A DNA stretch of 64,000 nt from Ottelia alismoides (GCA_037367405.1 JAZKJV010003367.1:310001-374000); one strand, 5' to 3'. Shown: positions 25,243 to 38,581, counted from the first letter of the stretch. Numbers and translations: made by a program. Notes: generated by a model from the letters alone, not told the origin.

Positions 25243-25262
25243 TGCCACCCCGGCAATGACAT
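25243..25262 (-). promoter_or_regulatory. Primer-binding-site region of gypsy element (-)
   Basis: The minus strand reads ATGTCATTGCCGGGGTGG, matching TGGTGTCATTGCTAGGGACC at 51317 and the widely seen plant gypsy sequence TGGCGCCGTTGCCGGGG. It directly follows the LTR end. Confidence 0.65.
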
Positions 25263-25264
25263 CT

Positions 25265-28077
25265 TCTCATTGGTATGATAGGTATGTGATAATTTGTATT
25301 TGATGTAATATGGGTACTTAGCGAACCAGTCAGAACTGAGAAAAGATCTCTGTGAAGAGGACTCAGCTTGAATTTATATCCCGAACAAGTCCAGGGTCGA
25401 ACACAGGGAGGCAAAGGAACAACATCGGGTTAATTCAGAAAGCTTAGGTCTAGGTTTCCAATGTGGATTTTTTTGTATTTTTTATAAAAATAAATGTAAA
25501 TACAAAATGCAGTTGAATCAAGTTAATAAGAAAGCACACAACATAACTAAATTAATTCTAATACAAGATTAATTAATTTAGCCAAATTATATTTTTCCTA
25601 CAAACCTAATATGATGGTGAATGTAGCACATATTTTTTTTGGAATTTTCACACCAACAGATTGCAAAAATTATGGAAATTTTACTAGAATATAAACATGA
25701 TGTAATGAGGCTACGGTTTTTTTTAAATTTTCTAACAATATATTAATCTTTTGTAGATTTTTTAATTAAAATAGAGTAATAGTGAGTTATTAATTCCTAA
25801 TAAATCCACAATATCAATTTATCCAGAGTTAGAATTATCTCAAAATGGTATTTAAACTATCCATCCAGGAGAGTTGGAATTTCACAAAAATAATATGCAT
25901 GGATTTAATAAAAAAATCATTTACAAAAATCACTCTACAATTTATTCAAGGCACAGGACAACTCCAATTAATATGAAATTTGGATAGTAAATTAAGCACA
26001 TATCAAGGCATCGTCTCTAAAATTTAAGGAATTTTTGGAGCAACTGTGAATTGGATATGAATAAGAGCTCGGATTGGGTAAAATATGTAAATTTTTACTT
26101 AAATAGTTTTAATTAATTACTCAAAACTCACAAAAATACAAATAAATATCCAAATGATAGACAATTAATTACTCAACATCATAACATTTTTCATTAAAAT
26201 AAACAATGCAATATTAAAATCCAAAATAATGCATAAGCATAAGGTCCTGATTGCAATACAGAAATTAAAAATGTGAAAATAAACTATGTAAAGGGACTAT
26301 TTTGTAAATATAAAAACATGAAATAAAATCACTGTAATTTTTACAAAATAAAAAATGAAAAAACACCTTCTTCTTCGTTGTAGGGAATGAAGGGAAAGAA
26401 GCTGCGGGCGGCCTTGGTGGGGCAGCGACAACCGCGCACTGTGGCGGTGAGGAACGCCACGATGGTGCGGGGCAGGTGGAAGGTAGCGATCATTGGGCGG
26501 TGCGTCCTATTTGTTAGATGAGGATCGCGAGGTGAGGAGGGAGTGGCCGACGGAGGAGCGGTAGGGGCCAGCAGGCCGACGGAGCAGGAGGCTCACAGGA
26601 GGAGGGCTGAGGATGCAGCTGGTAGGCAGAGGGCTTGAGGATGGCGGTGCACGTCACGGTAGTGGAGGGAGGCGGCATCGCCGCAGGCATTTGGAACTGG
26701 AAGGGGGGCGACGAGCGGCCAGCCGCTGTCCTCTGCCTTCTTTTTTGTTTCTTTAGTTTTTTTGTTGTATTGATTTGATTTTTATTTGATTTTTATTTTT
26801 TTTAGTTTTCTTTAATAGGGAGTAAACAAAGGATGCAAATATGATGAAGTGGTGACGGTGATATGCTAAAAACAAATGAACAAATGAAGGTGTGTGGGTG
26901 GTGATGTGATGTGATAAAAATAATGAAAATAAAAACAATGATTAATGATGAAAAGAAAAATTACGTATGATGGAAGCGTAGGCGGCTGCGACATTGGCCG
27001 GAATGCCAACGAACCTCACCGGAGAGGAGGTTGGTCGTCACTATAATTCATCGTTCGTTGTCACCGAGACGAGTGGCCAGAGCTCTGATTCTCTTTCGCA
27101 TAAAGGTGGATCAAAGTCAAATATAAGGAGAATGAGATGTATAAAAAGAGAAGAAAAATAGAGGTTAGAAAAGATGGTGAGATGGTGGAGTTGAATGTGA
27201 GGTTAGATAAAGAATATGGAGTTGAATGAGAGTTGGTAGTAAAATGAGAAGAAGATGGAAGTTAGTGTAGAAAATGAAAAATAAATAAAGGAAAAGGAAA
27301 TAAATAAAGTAGGATACCAAAATACGATAAAATAAAGAGTAGAAAAGAGGGGAGAATTTACAAAATAAGATAAACAATATGTACAATTGTTTTACTTTCT
27401 AATTTTAATATTTTTATATTTTTAACGAAAGTTATTTACAACATAAAAATAGAATTAAATAATAAAATAAAATAAAATAAAAAATGATTTTTTTATTTTT
27501 AGTGACTGAGAAAAATAATATAAAAAATGAAGAAAGAATGAATATTTACATTATATACAATGTACACCTAGGTCTCAAAACCCATATTTTGCAAACAAGC
27601 TCCGATTTTAATGAATCCCACTCTCATTGGATAGATAATTTTCTAACTTGAACTTTAAAAGTGAGTTTGGTGAATTTGAAATTTATATAGAGGGGGGATT
27701 TGGCCGGGAAATTAGACTTTACAGTTTTTTCTCTTTGAGATCTAAGAGTATTTATTTGAAGTGAACTTTATTTTTTATTTTTGTATTTTTGGATTTTTAT
27801 ATATATTTTTATAAACAAGTCAGAGAAAGAATTATCCAAAAAGGAGTTGAAATGAAATTATTAAAAAAATGAAGTTTTGGGCCATTTACATGTGAAAAAC
27901 TCCTTTATTTTGCGGCTTTTTATTATTAATTTATTTTGTAAAATATGTAATAATTGGTGTATTTTATTTACAAGAGTAATTTTCCTAATTTACTGATTTT
28001 ATAGATATTTGTTTGAGATTTTACTCGGGGATTTCGCTAAGATCAATATATTGAGATGATGAATCGTGGATTCATCA
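25265..28077 (-). mobile_element. Gypsy LTR (-), 5' LTR
   Basis: Starts at 28077 with a perfect terminal hairpin (TGATGAATC, 3-base loop, GATTCATCA; 28057-28077) and ends at the PBS near 25262. Homologous to the plus LTR at 4219-6245. U3 is 27100-28077, and a GC-rich block of about 650 bases (26390-27060) is followed by about 900 AT-rich bases and the GTTCGACCCTGGACTTG box (25389-25405). The GC block is longer than in the plus copy, so part of it may be an insertion. Confidence 0.75.
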
Positions 28078-28078
28078 A

Positions 28079-31000
28079 CACTGAACTTCCCAAAGCTGAT
28101 GCACTATGGCATGTAGCTTTGGTATTCACATCCTTGACTCTTTGAGGTTGTATCTCTTTAGATAGGTCAGTACCATATCTTAAGGAAAAGAATCCTTTAT
28201 TGGAATTTTCCAGAAAGTGGAAATGTCTAAGGTGTACCAGTAATGTGACGGTCCCAATTTCCTCCTCTTTGCTTCTGAACAACTTCAGAATTAAGATCTA
28301 AAAGGTATCCTTGAGATCATATCTCAATGTATGAAATAGCCATATTATAAAACACTTATTACTATCCTTATATCATTCCAAATGATTTCGACATCATCTA
28401 CATTTAACATGATGAACACAGTGGTACTCCCACTAAGCTTCACATGGTTCATCAAGATTCTATCTGAAATCATAACATTTAAAATTTCATTAAATATGAT
28501 GTTCCAAAAACAAGAAGTTTATTTGAGTCCATAGATGGAGTTATTCAGTTTGTACACCTTACTTTCCTCAACTACGAAGCCATGAGACTACTTCATATGA
28601 ATAACCCCGGAGAGGTATTCATAGAGGAATGCAATATTGACTTCCATCTTGAAGATTTCAAAGTCAAGTTGTATATCTATATAGCAATATTCTGATGGGT
28701 TTACACATGGTCACTAAAGAGCAAGTCTTATCGCAAGCAATGTCTTTTCTTTAGTGTGTAGCTCATGACCTTCTCATCAGGTTTCCTTTTTCTCTTGAAG
28801 ATCCATTTACACCTTAACGAGTCTTACCCTTATAGATGGATCCTCGAGGGTCTATATACAATACTTGTATATGAAGTCTACTTTAGACTTTTATTGCTAA
28901 CAACCATCTTTCCATGTCATGATCATCATAAGCTTCATCACATGAAGTTAGATCATTATCAGACTTAACTAACACATAGAATCCATCCTCAAACTAATTT
29001 GAAGAGATATGAGTGTTTCATATTTAATTGTCCTTTTAGTTTTCGATTTCAGTAGTCTCATCATCTTCTCAAGATTAAATGAGTTCCATCATTTCATTTT
29101 CATCTTGATTCTCAAGAGAGTCATCCTCTAAAAATCACATCCTTAAAGATGGGATATTTAAGAATCTCAATGTCATAAAGTAGGTATCCAATACCATCCT
29201 TTATTTTCTTAATGAAGCAACACTCTCTAGTGCTAAATTCCAGCTTACTTGCATCCATGACAAAGTTATGGACTAAGCAACCCCAAATCCTCAAGTGTCC
29301 AACACTAGGAAAGGTTCCAAATCATAGCTTATGAGGATGTTCGGGTTTAGATTTGCATGGAATCTTATTAAGGATATATATTGTAGTCTCTACTACATAT
29401 ATACTTGAAAACTAAGAGGTAATTATGCTTTCATCATTGATCAAATCATGTCGCACATGATCCAATTGTATCTTCTTACAACTCTATTGAAGTAGAAGGA
29501 GAGATATAGGAATGATATTCCTTTCTTCATAAGGTATTCCTTGAATTCATCTAATGGGTACTTGCTACCTAGATTAGATCAAATTCATTTCATCTTCCTT
29601 CATACTTTAGTTTTAAACCAAATTTGTGAAATCTATGAACATTTCAAAGGTTTATAAGGTGAAGAGAAGAAATCTCATATCACAAATAATTATTAATAGA
29701 TATCACATATCATTAATGTTTATTATGATATAGATACTCCACATACATCAATATGTATGCGATGTTGAAACCTTGACATCTTGCATCATCCCAGAGAAGG
29801 GTGCGGTGCATTGGACATTTCTACTTTGAATACGATATTCACAAGTATGTAATATTTGAAATTCTAGACACTCTAAAGTTTCATCTCCTACTAGTATGTT
29901 GATCTCATCAACAGACATATGTCCAAGTTTTGATGACAGATCATTGTCAAATGATCTTCGTCCTCCTATTGATCTTGTAAGGTTTAAATTTTTAGTATTA
30001 CAAATGTTAATGAACCATTCATTAATTTTCTAATTTAGTAGAGTCATCAAGATATCATATTACTATATGAAATATATCCATCATAACACTTTATGATATG
30101 TCTATTCCAGAATTCATGTTTATTTTCAACATTTAGAAATAAACAACGAATGTGTTCCAATATCCAGGTCATAGAGATATGATCTAAGACTAAGGGATCT
30201 CCCACTAAAAATATGGAATCTATCAATCCAATAGAGATTGTTGCAACAATTACATCAATATCCATGTAGATGACTATTAAACTTTAAAATAAAAAAATTC
30301 TAGTCTTCTAAAACACATGCAATCATTTGCAAGTGTTATTAGAAGAATGAGATATAATTATCAAACTTTGATCTTATTAAATAAGAAAGTCAACTTCAGT
30401 GATTATATGTAGATGTATATTATTCTGATGCCCTGTCTGAGTCCTTCTCTAAGGATTCTGGATATATTTGATAGTCATACTATCAACACATCAACTTATT
30501 GTGGTATTAGTATATCCCAACTCTTTGGATGTCATATAAAAATTACAGAAGTACAATCAAGTCCTTGACTTCCTTCTTACTTGGATCAGACACATGCTTC
30601 CACTACGCTCTCTTCATCTATAAACAACCATTGCTTAAGAAAAAAGATCCCCTATGTTGAATTCAAATATTTCAATAAAGAGTATTCATTTAATTTGTAC
30701 AAGATGAATATAATAAAGCTTCATGAATGGCTTGAGTGTAGACAGTAGAATGATGACACTCATCATATCTACATCCATCTCAACTCTTAAAGACTTTTAG
30801 TTCAAGAAGGTACTCAAACATTTTGAGTATATCATCTCTTATCGAGCCAACATTATGCATAATGCAGAGAACCATATCATTGATGATTAAATATCGAGAG
30901 CATATATGTTTGTCAAACATCTTCTCAGATTTTACAAGGATTATTTGACAATTACGATCATCATCGACATGTCACTTCCAAAGTACAATCAATGAGAAAT

Positions 31001-31530
31001 CGGGACTATAGAGACATACAGACCCTAGGGTTGTTGTCCTATTGTTTATTTAATTGTCATTCCTCATTATTATGAGGAAACTTGCACATTACAACCAAAT
31101 ACATTATGTGTCCAACTGCAAGCACAATATCTTGATCGTGGATCCAATTCATGATATTTTACTGGTTGTTATTGAGTATAGTTTTTAGTGGGGTTAATGA
31201 GGATTATCTGAAATAAGAAATTTGCATAAATATGTATTACTTTGGTTTAGAAATTTATATATCAAAGTTGTCTTCCCTTGTCAATATTGAATGTTCGTTC
31301 CCTTAATATTTTTCAATGTAAGAGATATACTTACCATTATATCTCAAACAAGATCTCAGATCTCCTTTCTTACCTTTGTTGCATCCCAATAATATGAGAA
31401 ACTACAACTCGGATAAAAAGAAGCAGGAACATATTCTGCCTTGCAAGTCAAACTTCCATTCCCAATTCAGTCTTTAACATTCGGGCCCACTACCCCTAAG
31501 GTGATGCCAACCCGTAGTTATTGAACCAAC
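28079..31530 (-). mobile_element. Ty1/copia internal region (-), badly decayed
   Basis: Minus-strand remains of a copia element upstream of its LTR at 31531-34324. The only readable part is the reverse transcriptase (28330-28720). The rest (28720-31500) has stops and shifts in every frame. It abuts the gypsy LTR tip at 28077, so the 3' end of the copia element (RNase H and 3' LTR) is missing. Confidence 0.65.
28330..28720 (-). pseudogene. Ty1/copia reverse transcriptase fragment
   Basis: Minus-strand translation gives KMEVNIAFLYEYLSGVIHMK, then VYKLNNSIYGLK and VFIMLNVDDVEIIWNDI. These are the copia RT blocks MDVKTAFLNGxLxExVYM, VxKLKKSIYGLKQAxR and VLYVDDILLIGND. The catalytic YVDD reads NVDD (28393-28404, both Asp kept). 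At least two TAA/TAG codons interrupt it. This enzyme copies the retrotransposon RNA into DNA; here it is dead. Confidence 0.85.
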
Positions 31531-32250
31531 TGTCAACATAATTAGAACTTACTATGCACAATCCAATATCGCCCCAGCAATATGAGGATTCGATATTGGG
31601 GTCACTACGTATATGACCTTGCTCTTTCGAGAAGCAAAGAACTGGATCCAGATGCGATTGTATGCAGAAGGTGAAGGATATGGTTAGATCCTCAAGCACA
31701 TCATGGAAGCATGAGCATCGTATCGAATACGATGAAGAACGACTAGTCGCACTAGTTGTTCTATGCAGCGGAAATAAAAAAAATTTCATGCGACGAAACC
31801 ACATGATCCAAGAACACTTCTCGGATCGTTTCGTTTGAACCACAAACAAGAAATATGATTACCTCTTGAAGCGTGGTTGCGATCGAGTCTCTAAATAAAG
31901 AGACCTCTTGTCTCAAGTCCAATCCGACAGAGGAGACGCTTGCGAGCGCGGGGATGAATCGTGTGCTTCTCTCAATCCATGTTGATGATCCAAGCGGCGG
32001 ATCTCCTAATATAGACACACGAGATCCGACATCTTCTTCACGAGCGAGGCGCACCGAAGGAGACAGAGATCCACGAGCAAAGGGGCGGGCAGCATAACGA
32101 TGACGCTGCGGCGATGGAGATTTTCTCGAGGGCATCTATGGTGGATGGCCATGAGAGGAAGAGAGAGAGCTGACGTGTAGAGAGAGAGAGAGAGAGAGAG
32201 AAAGACTTACATTCTCATATGTGTAAAGAAGAGCAAAGGGGCGCCTCTCC

Positions 32251-32257
32251 TTTTATA
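32251..32257 (-). promoter_or_regulatory. TATA box of copia LTR A
   Basis: TATAAAA on the minus strand, followed by GGAGAGG. Copy B has TATAAAAGGAAGG at 36170-36164. Both lie upstream of a CT-rich (minus strand) start region. Confidence 0.6.
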
Positions 32258-33555
32258 ATATTTTGGGATCCATGGATCTCAATCCATGGACAAAACAAAT
32301 CCAATGGCTCTCATTGATTGTATTTCTTTTAATGGCTAAGATTTGTATTGGTAAAAACCAACAACAATTAATTTAATTTATATTAAATCTATATTGATAA
32401 ATCAATATAATTTAATCACCAATTAAATCAACTAATATTGAAGATAATGGAAAGGAGGCTCCTCCCTTCCATATAGGAAGAGAGGACGACCACACTTTCC
32501 TTTAGGGATTGGTGGCCGTCCCCCCTCTCCTATTAGGACAGGGGGAATCTCAATGTAATCTTAAGATTGCATGATTCCATATGTCTCCAATTATTTACAG
32601 CAATAATTGTTGCAAATTATTCTACAAAATAGTTCATAATCATTTTGTGAATATTGCAATCTTGCCATTGGAAATTTGCGAATCATATTCACAATCCAAA
32701 ATAAAATGTAAATTACATTTTCAATTTAATGTCCAATGTGAATCCAATTAACATCAACATTTAATTAACAATTGTAAATTACAAATAGCTCTCTCTTATA
32801 TATTATAAATCACATTTATAATATATATGACTAATATGGATATTTCTATCCACATTATTCATATCCATAATAATTAAATCACATTTAATCATCTTGGATC
32901 TCTTATTCTCATGCAAACAAATAATATGAATCGCATTCACATTATTCACATCTTTGATAATTAAATCACATTTAATTATCTTAGATAACTCTCTTTATAA
33001 TATGAATCAAATTCATATTATTCATGATAATTAAATCACATTTAATTATCAATTTTCTCAATGCTCGGATACACATATCAACAATGAAATTATTCTGAAC
33101 TCTTTCAAGGATAATGCGCTTTCTCCGCGAATACTTGGAGATAAGGACAGGGCGATTGTATTATTCCACGTATAATGACTTGGATATTGAGATCATATCT
33201 CAAATCCAGATCGGGGGCCTCCCATAGATGCTTGATTAAATCAAGACCGCAAATCTAATCTTCTTATTGCATCTGAATCACATTCAGATCGATGTCCATC
33301 TTTTGGACCAAGATCAGATCACTTCTCTACTGAGAGGAGTCACTAAAATCCAGACCCGTTTCATCACTCCCTAGGAATGGAAGTGTCATAGTTATACAAT
33401 CGTTTATGATCACATCACCCTCAAGTATTCCCAATACCTGTACATCCTGCATACTGGAAGACTCAAATAAACCTGAAGTATTGGATCAACTTTATACTGT
33501 CTACTTCATGGTTTTATCAGTAAGTTTCTCATTCGATCATTGGGAGTCGGTATCG

Positions 33556-33637
33556 ATCATATACTTTCCAAAAGCATATATCATACCTAGGTCTTGATCA
33601 TATACTTTCCAAAAGTATATATCAAACCTACAAATTC
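33556..33637. repeat. 41-bp tandem duplication in copia LTR A
   Basis: ATCATATACTTTCCAAAAG occurs at 33556 and 33597, each followed by a similar tail. The same doublet is in copy B near 37440-37510, so it predates both insertions. Confidence 0.65.
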
Positions 33638-34324
33638 AGTCAAGCTTCCAAAGCAAGATGATCGTGCACGGAATTTGATTCTTCCCGAATATCTCATGAG
33701 TGAGCTCATGTCTTCCGGTTCAGTAATTGAACCTGTATGATCCCTTTAAGAGATCGTATTTCTCATATGCCCTTATATGCACACCAGCGCGCCAGTGTAT
33801 AGACCTTGGTTAGGTCATCAACCTATTGGTGTGCCAAATGTACATACTCAGACATATAGCAACACATCTGTATATGGTCAGAGGATGCGTGCCTGTATTA
33901 TGATTGCATACGATATAGGACTTTGGTTCGATCTCATTAAGTCAACTCTTTGACCTAACTTATCTAACACCTCCGAATCTCTATTCCTATGCAGAGGACC
34001 TGCATCAAGAGGTCGATTAGATATCAGCCTAAATGAGAAAGGATTTCCATCTCCTACTCTGGCTGGAGATCATCTCTTAACAATCATTTGACGTTGCTTG
34101 ATGAGTCCTCAATCTAACTCTTTAGATATTCATCTAAGCACTAGCCTCTATGATCAATAGTTGAATCAACAAATGTATGATCATCAAGATGGCCATGGTA
34201 CATAACCCTAATTGTACTAAATGACCTATTATGCAAATTAAGTATTCTTCATTTCAGATCAGGGAATGATATTTGCAATAACATTTATTGCATAATGGCT
34301 TGCCATGGGCTCGCATGTCCAACA

Positions 34325-35570
34325 GAAGGTGTCACTTCGGGAAAGCGTCTCCTACATACAAGCCCTGACAACAGAACCCTTCGTCTTGACGGGAGACCAT
34401 GGATGTCACTTATGTGGTCCTCCATATCATGTTAAAATTCTAATTAATTATTATGAATCATATTCTTATAATCTTACAAGGGAAATACTACTCTATTCAT
34501 AATAAAGAATTTAATTTTAATTAGATCTAATTAATTTAAGCATATTAAATCAATTATCAATGCAATCAATCAACAAACAAATAATTTTTAATTATTACTT
34601 GAAGGATGGTATAAACTCAAAATACATATTATTAGAATTTTAAAAATTAGAAAAATACATCGTGTTCGCTACAAGTATTATACTTTCTTTACCATATGTC
34701 ATGGCCATTACCAACAGGAGTGGGACAGACCACTCACGGAGCAAACTGCTACCTCAACGCTCCCCGACTAGACACCATAGCTGCCTCATGTCAGGATAAT
34801 AAGATTTGATCATTTTGTATTTGAGATGATAATCGGTCTTTCACTGAAATTATACTATATAATATATATACCAAAATCATTTTTATAAATATTATAAGAA
34901 GATTTCCTAAACAAATCTGCAATCTTATTCAAGCGTCATTGTTTGTTGGGATTAATGTAAACAATTGTAATTTAGATCATATTTGATCAATTTTTTATTA
35001 AGGTAATGCCATTTAAGGAAATAATCATCGTAAATATTTCACAAATATTGATCAATAATTATTTTAGAAAATTAACCATTAATTTCCACTAATTGATTAA
35101 ATGACAATCACAAGGTTCTTGATTGAGAAAGTAATTTTACCCCTACTAACTAAAATTAGCATATCTCAATAAATTTAAATCCAAAATAAGAAAAAAAAGT
35201 TTTTGTGGTTTGATTTAAGAACTTAAGTTATTTAAACATATTTCTATGTATTTTAAAATTATAACTAAATCTTTAATCACATCAAGATTCGCCATCCCAT
35301 AAACAATGGATATATATTCACTAAAAAGATCGTAACTTGAGCAATCGGATTCCAAATCATGGAAACTCAAGCTCCACGATTTCCTTATTTAATGGGGAAT
35401 ATTATTCAATGAAATTTCAATTTAAAGACTTTAAACAAGGTGAAAAAATCACATAAAATAGGACACCGTGAACAAAATACGATAAAACATCACATAACCA
35501 AAAATGTCCAAGTCATCTTAGGTTTATGAATCATATCCAAAACCTCCAACCTTCCTCTAACGACACTTAT
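34325..35570. other. Intergenic AT-rich DNA, nothing recognised
   Basis: No frame, repeat or LTR match that I can support between the two copia LTRs. It is not an obvious copia internal region, so LTR B is more likely a solo LTR or a separate insertion than the partner of LTR A. Confidence 0.4.
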
Positions 35571-38261
35571 GGATATTGGAATATCCTCAAGCATATTAGG
35601 GAAGAGTAAGGATCGCATCCTATTCGATCGGGAGTGATTAGTCGCACTAATCGCTCGAGGCAGCGGAATTTAAAAAATTATAAATAATGAAACCACATGA
35701 TCCAAGAACACTTCTTGGATTACTTCAGCTAACCACAAACAAGTATTAGATTTACTTCTTAAAGTGTGGTTGCAATCAAGTATCTAAACGAAGAGACCTC
35801 CTCTCTCAAGTCCGATCCGATGGAGGAGACGCTTGCGAGTGCATTGATGAAATGCATACTCCTTGCAATCCATGTTGATGATCCAAACAACGAATCTCCT
35901 GATCTCGTCAGACGAGATCTGATGTCTTCTTTACGATTGAGGTGCATCGAAGGAGATAGAAATCTATGAGCACCAGCAGCATAACGATGATGCTGCGACA
36001 ATGGTGACTCTCTATAAGGCCCCATGGTGGACGACTACAACGAGAGAGAGAGAGAGAGAGAGAGACTTGATATTTAAAGAATGAGAGAGAGAGAGAGATC
36101 ATGGAGAGAGTTTAATTTCTCTTGGAATTATATGTGTCCTTCAAAGGCAAGGGCCGTCCTTCCTTTTATACTAGTTGGATGCATATGGATCTCAATCCAT
36201 GTGCTCTCTTAATATGCAGTGTAGATTAAAAGTTTGTTAATCAATTACCATGATTTGTTGCTCCAAAAACAACAACAACAACTAGCTTAAAACAAATTAA
36301 CTTTATCCCCTGTTTAAGATAATAATTAATTCATTTTAAAATTAATTAATATATATAGATAATATAGAAGACAAAGTCTCTTTGCTATAAATAGGGTGGT
36401 CGTCCCCCTTGAACAAATCAAGGTGGACAACTATCATTAAAGATATAATGTCTTCATTTATCTATATATATGTGAGTATTAATTAATATACAATATCAAT
36501 TATTGCATCAAAATTCACAAAAAAATAATTTCCAAAATTAATCTTGTGAAAATTTCAATCATGACATTGACTAATATGAATCATATTCATACATCAAACA
36601 TAACCGTAAATTCGATTTACAATTAATTGTTCATTGTAAATCATATTCAAAACAACATATAATTTGTAATTCTATTTACAATTAAATCTCTCCATCATAT
36701 TATAAATCATATTTATAATATCCATAATTAATGTGGATAGTAATATCCACATTAATCATATCCTTCATAATTAAATCATATTTAATCATCTTATATCTCT
36801 ATTCTCATGTGTCCAAATAACATGAATCACATTCACATTATTCACATATTTAATAATTAAATCACATTTAATCATCTTAGATGACTCTCCTTATATGACC
36901 AAATAATATGAATCAAATTCACATCATCATGATAATTAAATCACATTTAATTATCCATTGCTCAATGCTCAGATACATTATCAACTATGAAATTATTCTT
37001 GACTCTTTCAAGAACAATGCACTTTCTCCGTGGATACTTGGAGATAAGGATATGACGATTGCATTATTTTATGAATAGTAACTTAGATATTGAGTTCACA
37101 TCTCAAATCCAGATCTTGCTGACCTATCACAGATGCTTGATTAAATCAAGACCGCAAATCTAATCTTCTCATTGCATCAGAATCACATTTAGATCAATAT
37201 CCAATAGTTGGATCAAGATAAGATTACTTCTCTACTGAGAGGAGTCACTAAAAGCCAAACATGTTTCATCACTTCCTAGGAATGGAAGCGTCATGGTTAT
37301 AAGCATTTATGATCATATCAACCTCGGGTATTCCTAATACCTGTACATCCTGTATACCTGAAGTTTTTAAATCTATTTAGACTGTCTCCTTTAGGAATTT
37401 ATCATTAAGTCTCTCATTTGACTATTGAGAGTTGGTATCTATCATATACTTTTCAAAAGCATATATTATACCTAGTTATTGTTCATATACTTTCCAAAAG
37501 CATATATCAAATCTACAAATTCAGTCAAGCTTCCAAAGCACGACGAGCATGCACCGATTTTGATTATTTCCAATATCTCATGAATGAGCTCATGTCTTCC
37601 GATTCAGTATATGAACATGTATGATCCCTTTGAGCGATCGTATTACTCATATGTCCTTATATGCAAACCAACGCATCAGTATATAGATCTTGATTAGGTC
37701 ATCAACCCATTGATCTGCTAAATGTACATGGTATAGATCTTGATTAGGTCATCAACCTATTGGTCTGCTAAATGTACATACTCATACATATAGTAGCATG
37801 TCTCTCTCCAGTCAGTGGATGCATGCTTATGTCGCGACAACATACGACATAGGTATTTGGTTATCTCGATCTCGTTAAGTCAACTCTTTGACCTAACTTA
37901 TATAACACCTCTGAATCTCTATTCCTTTGTAGAGGACCTGAATGAATAGGTCAGTTAGATATCATCCTCTAGAGAAAGGATTATCGTCTCCTTCTCAGGC
38001 TGAAGATCCTCTCTTACTAATCATTTGATGGTGCTTGATGAGTCCTCAATCTAACTCTTTAGACATTCATCCAAGCACCAACCTTTATGATTCAGCAATT
38101 GAATCAACAACTGTATGATCATTAAGATGACCATGACACATATCCCTAATTGCACTAAGGGATCTATTACGCAAATTAATTATTCTTTATTTCAGATCAA
38201 GGAATGATATCGCGATAACATTTATTGCATAATGGCTCGCCATGAGCTCGCATGTCTAACA
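35571..38261 (-). mobile_element. Ty1/copia LTR (-), copy B, probably solo
   Basis: Collinear with copy A from the minus-strand start at 38261 down to about 35580, including the TATA box (36170-36164), GA runs (36040-36065), hairpin (35636-35652) and the 33556-type doublet. It carries an extra 50-bp tandem duplication (37682-37780). Its right edge stands directly against family X sequence (38262), which continues without a gap the homology of 39045-39326. It therefore inserted into a family X copy. Confidence 0.8.
37682..37780. repeat. 50-bp tandem duplication in copia LTR B
   Basis: TATAGATCTTGATTAGGTCA at 37682 and 37732, each followed by the same 30 bases with two or three changes. Copy A has one unit only (33797). 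Confidence 0.85.
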
Positions 38262-38520
38262 CATACAATTGATACAAAAGGAACCGCAGATTCTACCAAA
38301 AAATGTATGAGGATATAAACATATGCCCATGTAATGTCGTCCAGCACAAAACTAGACATTATTTAAATATAGTATTATGAAAAATATCAAAGATAAAAGT
38401 AGCTAGTTTAGTATTCGAAATATTAATTGGCATGCAAAAAATGATGATGATGCAATTATATTTGAATCTAACGTCTACGATCATTGATCTTCCTTAAAGA
38501 TGGAAGAACCAAGTCCTATT
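38262..38520 (-). mobile_element. TIR transposon family X, half copy
   Basis: The reverse complement, starting at 38520 with AATAGGACTTGGTTCTTCC, matches 39030-39326 over its length, including TTAGATTCAAAT and TTTTGTGCTGGACGACAT. The tip equals that of copy 1 at 13361. It is cut at 38261 by copia LTR B. With copy 2 it forms a head-to-head pair around the MITE at 38581-38939. Confidence 0.75.
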
Positions 38521-38539
38521 GGAAAGCCTCCCTCCCTAC

Positions 38540-38550
38540 CTCTCTCTCTC

Positions 38551-38580
<30 letters not shown>
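38540..38580. repeat. Compound palindromic microsatellite (CT)n(AT)n(AG)n
   Basis: CT repeats, then AT repeats, then AG repeats make a self-complementary stretch of about 40 bases, directly beside the MITE end at 38581. Confidence 0.85.

Positions 38581-38581
<1 letters not shown>

Larger units (their letters stand above)
31531..34324 (-). mobile_element. Ty1/copia LTR (-), copy A
   Basis: Begins on the minus strand at 34324 with TGTTGGACATGCGAGCCC. Two other starts match: 38261 (TGTTAGACATGCGAGC) and 63790 on + (TGTTGGACGTGCGAGCC). U3 is about 2 kb, a TATA box stands at 32257-32251, and a GA/CT run (32180-32203) lies at the transcription start region. The left edge may be 31531 (minus strand ...GTTGACA then a weak PBS) or 31672, where similarity with copies B and D begins. 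Confidence 0.8.

Noticed and set aside
25389..25405. Possible tRNA T-loop (GTTCGACCC) in several places
   Set aside because: No matching D-arm, anticodon arm or acceptor stem around it; it is a conserved LTR box.
31873..32097. A frame (LNxETSxLKSxPxEETLAS...) kept open in three copia LTR copies (also 14651 and 35766)
   Set aside because: All three begin with GTG, they are antisense to the LTR transcript, and amino-acid changes are as frequent as silent ones. Simple LTR homology explains it.
38540..38580. Palindrome as a replication origin or recombination site
   Set aside because: A compound CT/AT/AG microsatellite is self-complementary by composition; nothing else supports a function.
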